A DNA stretch of 9,269 nucleotides from Deltaproteobacteria bacterium. GTDB lineage: Bacteria; SAR324; JACQKK01. The notes beneath the pieces were generated by a model. The model ran no database searches. It worked only from the letters and a program-made list of their open reading frames with translations, and was not told the DNA's origin. Below are positions 7,145 through 9,269 of this stretch, piece after piece. Position numbers and translations under genes: made by a program. The stretch is taken from the NCBI GenBank assembly GCA_029879595.1, contig JAOUPZ010000107.1, positions 1-9,269 of the forward strand, in the 5' to 3' direction. The number at the start of each line of letters is the position of its first letter. Position 1 is the first letter of the stretch.

Positions 7145-8419
7145 TCAGCCCGGATTGTCCACCGAGAACATGCCCCAAGGGTAGTTTATGAAAAACACCG
7201 TGGCCTGTCCTTCGTCCCCCCGGGCGATGTCCAGCCGGATTATCACCCCGGAGAGGCGCATCCTGAAACCGACCCCGCTGGAAGTGCGCATGTTTTCCCA
7301 CAGCTTGCCGGTGTTATCGTTTACCGTTCCCCGCTCGGTGAATACAGAAAGCTGGAAGCCGGTGCGGATGCCCCGGGCCAGCCAGATATCGAACGGGGTG
7401 TGCTCGTCGTTAAGGTTCCAGCGGTATTCAACCCCGTAAAACAGCGTGTGCCCGGCTAAGAACCGCCCGCCGGGATAGGAGCGCAGTCGCTGGGTTCCTC
7501 CCAGGCTGGTGGCGGTGCCGTATCTGTTTTCGGCGATGCGCTGATTGATGAATTCCGCCTCCGTGGCCAGACACCCGGGTTGCTCGGCCGGAGGCAGGGC
7601 CTCGCAGGGCATTCCAAGGGCTGCCTCCAGTTCGGCGTAGTTGGTGCTGGCCTGCCGTGTTATCTCCGCGTCGGAGCGGAAGAAGTTGAACGACAGTGTG
7701 CTCATTTTCCCAAAGGGGATATAGGCGCTGACGTTGAGGTCTTTAACTGCGTATTCGCTCTGCCAGGGGTCTCTTATCTCGGGCATTTTCCGGGCGTATT
7801 CCAGGCGGACGCCCTTGCGGGGGTCCAGCCGGTCATCGGTATTGTCCAGGATGCCCCCCACCGTGGTGTACTTGGCGTCGGCCCAGCCTTTGTCCACGTT
7901 TTCAAACTGGTTCAGGTCGCTGTCCATGATGCTGAGCACCCGGGCCTTGCCCTTGAGAATCCGCCAATAGGCCTCGAAAAGCCGCTGTTTCAGGGTCAGG
8001 GTTATCTGCCCGGTCTGGTACTTGCCCTCGACCTCCGGCAGAATGTAGTTGTCCGGGTCTGAATCCATGCCCCGTTGGAATACCATCGGCATTACATGAA
8101 ACCCGTAGTCGCCGCCGTCCACCACCACCAGTTCCTTCAGCAGGTGCACATCCAACAGTGCATATCCGTGCACATCCAGATCGCCCTTCAGGTTGAAGCC
8201 GGTGAAGTCGGCATCGGTGCCAAACATATTGAGCACCGTGGCCCCCAACCCGGCGGCCTGACCCAGCCCGGGTATTTCCGTGGCGATGGGATAAACGAAA
8301 TAGCCGAAGTCCTTGCCGAACTGATCCTGCCTGCGTTCGACTATCAGGTCGGCATGGGCCGGCCCGGAAACTGCGCCCAGCAAAACCAGCGCTGTCACTG
8401 CTGAGAAAAGGTTTTTCAT
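7145..8419 (-). CDS. POTRA-less Omp85/BamA-type outer-membrane beta-barrel protein
   Basis: A protein of 424 aa. The start at ATG 8417-8419 is chosen because it follows a strong Shine-Dalgarno GGAGGA (8427-8432 on the - strand) and opens a Sec signal peptide, MKNLFSAVTALVLLGAVSG followed by PAHA, cleaved after Ala23. A longer frame to 8512 would put 31 unlikely residues before it. The mature protein lacks POTRA repeats and starts directly with strand-like segments (FGYFVYPIATEIPGLG; GFNLKGDLDVHGYALLDVHL). The Omp85/Bac_surface_Ag barrel signature is clear: LDNTDDRLDPRKGVRLEY (191-208), then GGTQRLRSYPGGRF (307-320) in the position of the L6 (V/I)RGF/Y loop motif, and YGVEYRWNL (328-336). A putative loop carries Cys272 and Cys283 (CX10C). 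The last strand ends ...VFFINYPW with nine further residues, rather than in a C-terminal Phe. It converges on menA, with 16 bp between stops and no visible terminator. Likely cotranscribed with padR upstream. Substrate or role unknown. Confidence 0.92.
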   Translation of the reverse strand: MKNLFSAVTALVLLGAVSGPAHADLIVERRQDQFGKDFGYFVYPIATEIPGLGQAAGLGATVLNMFGTDADFTGFNLKGDLDVHGYALLDVHLLKELVVVDGGDYGFHVMPMVFQRGMDSDPDNYILPEVEGKYQTGQITLTLKQRLFEAYWRILKGKARVLSIMDSDLNQFENVDKGWADAKYTTVGGILDNTDDRLDPRKGVRLEYARKMPEIRDPWQSEYAVKDLNVSAYIPFGKMSTLSFNFFRSDAEITRQASTNYAELEAALGMPCEALPPAEQPGCLATEAEFINQRIAENRYGTATSLGGTQRLRSYPGGRFLAGHTLFYGVEYRWNLNDEHTPFDIWLARGIRTGFQLSVFTERGTVNDNTGKLWENMRTSSGVGFRMRLSGVIIRLDIARGDEGQATVFFINYPWGMFSVDNPG

Positions 8420-8512
8420 GAGTCGTTCCTCCAGGCATGATTTACGGCTAATCTCATATCCGGTTCCAAGCCAATCGGTCCGGGCCCGTTCAAAAACAGT
8501 CGTTGAGATCAT

Positions 8513-9094
8513 TTATTTGTCGTTGGCAAGAGCCTGCAGCGTTTGCTGGCTCTCCCGACCCCATTTCAAATTGGCCTCCATCTGGTGAATGCCCTGTCTC
8601 ACAGTCATCAACCAGTAGGGGCAACTGGGCGAATCCTTCAACTGGGTGCTCAGCATTTTCTCAATCCCACGATAAACATCCAGGTAGCCCTTCCATGCCT
8701 CCATGGTGTCCTCAAGAAGTTTTTGCAAGGTGCCGGCTGGGGCCTGAGTGCCGAAAAACACCCGTAGCAGCAATTCATTGCGCATGGGTTGGAGTGTGAC
8801 GGGTGTTTGCATCCAGGCTTCAAAACCATCACGTCCGGCGGCGGTGATGTGAAAACGGGTTCGTTCCGGGCGGGTGGAGCTTTCTTCCTTCGTTCCCTCG
8901 ATCAAACCCTCATCGGCCAGTTTGCGCAGCATGGGATAAATCTGTCCGTATCCCTCGCTCCAGAAATGGCCGATACTCTCACCGATGAACTGTTTGATTT
9001 CATATCCAGTCATGGGCTGCAGGCTCAGAAGCCCCAGCAGCGTGTACCGTGTTTTGTTTTCCCGTGCGGACTTTATTGTTCTTTTTTCTGCCAT
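8513..9094 (-). CDS. PadR-family transcriptional regulator
   Basis: A 193-aa regulator starting at ATG 9092-9094, preceded by AGGGG seven bases upstream. Residues ~16-95 are the PadR winged helix: YTLLGLLSLQPMTGYEIKQF, then FWSEGYGQIYPMLRKLADEG with the characteristic Y-x-x-L/M-x-x-L-x-x-x-G-L-I, and a wing ending RTRFHITAAGRDGFEAWM. Residues ~100-190 form the alpha-helical C-terminal dimerisation domain seen in AphA/VirR-like members (RNELLLRVFFG; LEDTMEAWKGYLDVYRGIE; WLMTVRQGIHQMEANLKWG). PadR proteins normally repress a nearby gene and release DNA on binding a small aromatic or other ligand. Here it is 93 bp upstream of, and co-directional with, the Omp85-type barrel gene, and divergent from the partial frame at 9191. 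Those are its likeliest targets, together with its own promoter. Its ligand cannot be read from the sequence. Confidence 0.96.
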   Translation of the reverse strand: MAEKRTIKSARENKTRYTLLGLLSLQPMTGYEIKQFIGESIGHFWSEGYGQIYPMLRKLADEGLIEGTKEESSTRPERTRFHITAAGRDGFEAWMQTPVTLQPMRNELLLRVFFGTQAPAGTLQKLLEDTMEAWKGYLDVYRGIEKMLSTQLKDSPSCPYWLMTVRQGIHQMEANLKWGRESQQTLQALANDK

Positions 9095-9152
9095 TTTTCT
9101 GCCCCTGCTCCGAAAAACATTCCCGTTGCGCTGGTATTGCTCCGGGATCGCC

Positions 9153-9181
9153 GTTATATTTTGCCGGCCCGCAAGTTTCAG
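9153..9181 (-). promoter_or_regulatory. Candidate sigma70-type promoter for padR
   Basis: On the - strand, CTGAAA (9176-9181; 4/6 match to the -35 consensus) is followed after 17 bp by TATAAC (9153-9158; 5/6 match to the -10). Transcription would begin near 9146 and leave a leader of about 50 nt before the padR start. The promoter lies just ahead of the divergent frame at 9191, so a repressor bound here could affect both directions. I found no convincing long dyad as a PadR operator; the best is TCCCG (9121-9125) with CGGGA (9143-9147), which sits in the leader. Confidence 0.45.
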
Positions 9182-9190
9182 GTTGTTGTT

Positions 9191-9269
9191 ATGTCTACCA
9201 TTCTTGCCGATTATGGCTTGCCGGCCCTTGGTGCGCTGTCCATAGGTGTTAAAGCCTTTTCAATGCCGA
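9191..9269 (+). CDS. Start of an unidentified divergent gene (3' end missing)
   Basis: ATG 9191 opens a frame (MSTILADYGLPALGALSIGV...) that is still open at the window end, 26 codons on. An AGG (9180-9182) lies eight bases upstream, a modest ribosome binding site. It is the only frame at this end that starts outside padR and it sits where a PadR-controlled divergent gene would be expected. The visible residues are too few to identify a family. If real, it shares a ~96-bp intergenic region with padR. Confidence 0.5.
   Translation, partial: MSTILADYGLPALGALSIGVKAFSMP

Noticed and set aside
7580..8062. + strand open frame of 160 codons antisense to the Omp85-type gene
   Set aside because: The opposite strand encodes a protein with a signal peptide and Omp85 signature motifs; this frame shows no domain and no start signals.
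8420..8512. N-terminal extension of the Omp85-type gene to 8512
   Set aside because: The strong GGAGGA site and the signal peptide both point to the start at 8419, and the 31 extra residues precede the signal peptide without any family resemblance.
8985..9245. + strand open frame of 86 codons with a hydrophobic stretch overlapping padR
   Set aside because: It begins inside padR on the opposite strand, has no ribosome binding site, and its hydrophobic residues come from the antisense of the Lys/Glu-rich PadR N-terminus.

Overview
The window looks like a chromosomal segment of a Gram-negative, menaquinone-using bacterium, most likely a moderately GC-rich proteobacterium. The grounds are a Sec-exported outer-membrane beta-barrel of the Omp85 superfamily, a lipoprotein signal peptide, a MenA-type prenyltransferase, and a nested-palindrome intergenic repeat of a kind common in proteobacterial genomes. 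The sequence alone does not settle the class (gamma or the former delta group). There are no RNA genes, insertion sequences, phage genes or CRISPR arrays.

Left part (1-6161): two large tandem paralogues on the + strand. The first is cut by the window edge (1-2181; 726 codons visible). The second is complete (2601-6161; 1186 aa) and begins with a lipoprotein signal peptide. It is built from a carboxypeptidase-regulatory-like beta-sandwich, Ig/FN3-like domains, and a long C-terminal region of degenerate beta-rich repeats of about 60-70 residues. The visible part of the first protein aligns from end to end with the C-terminal ~754 residues of the second. A strong intrinsic terminator (2217-2253) closes the first gene. 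The 419-bp gap then holds a ~112-bp REP/MITE-like palindromic element and a stable hairpin in the leader of the second gene. I can recognise domain types but not a named family, so function is unknown; a cell-surface or periplasmic structural/adhesive role is inferred.

Middle (6196-7128): a UbiA-superfamily prenyltransferase, best called MenA (1,4-dihydroxy-2-naphthoate polyprenyltransferase, menaquinone synthesis). It stands apart from other men genes and its first Asp-rich motif is atypical.

Right part (7145-9269): on the - strand, a PadR-family regulator (8513-9094) is followed 93 bp downstream by a POTRA-less Omp85-type barrel protein (7145-8419), probably as a two-gene operon that converges on menA with only 16 bp between stops. 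Upstream of padR, a new reading frame starts divergently (9191 to the window end). A sigma70-like promoter for padR lies in the shared region, a layout in which PadR could control both directions.

The points most worth following are the paralogous repeat lipoproteins, the PadR/Omp85-barrel pairing, and the MenA motif change.
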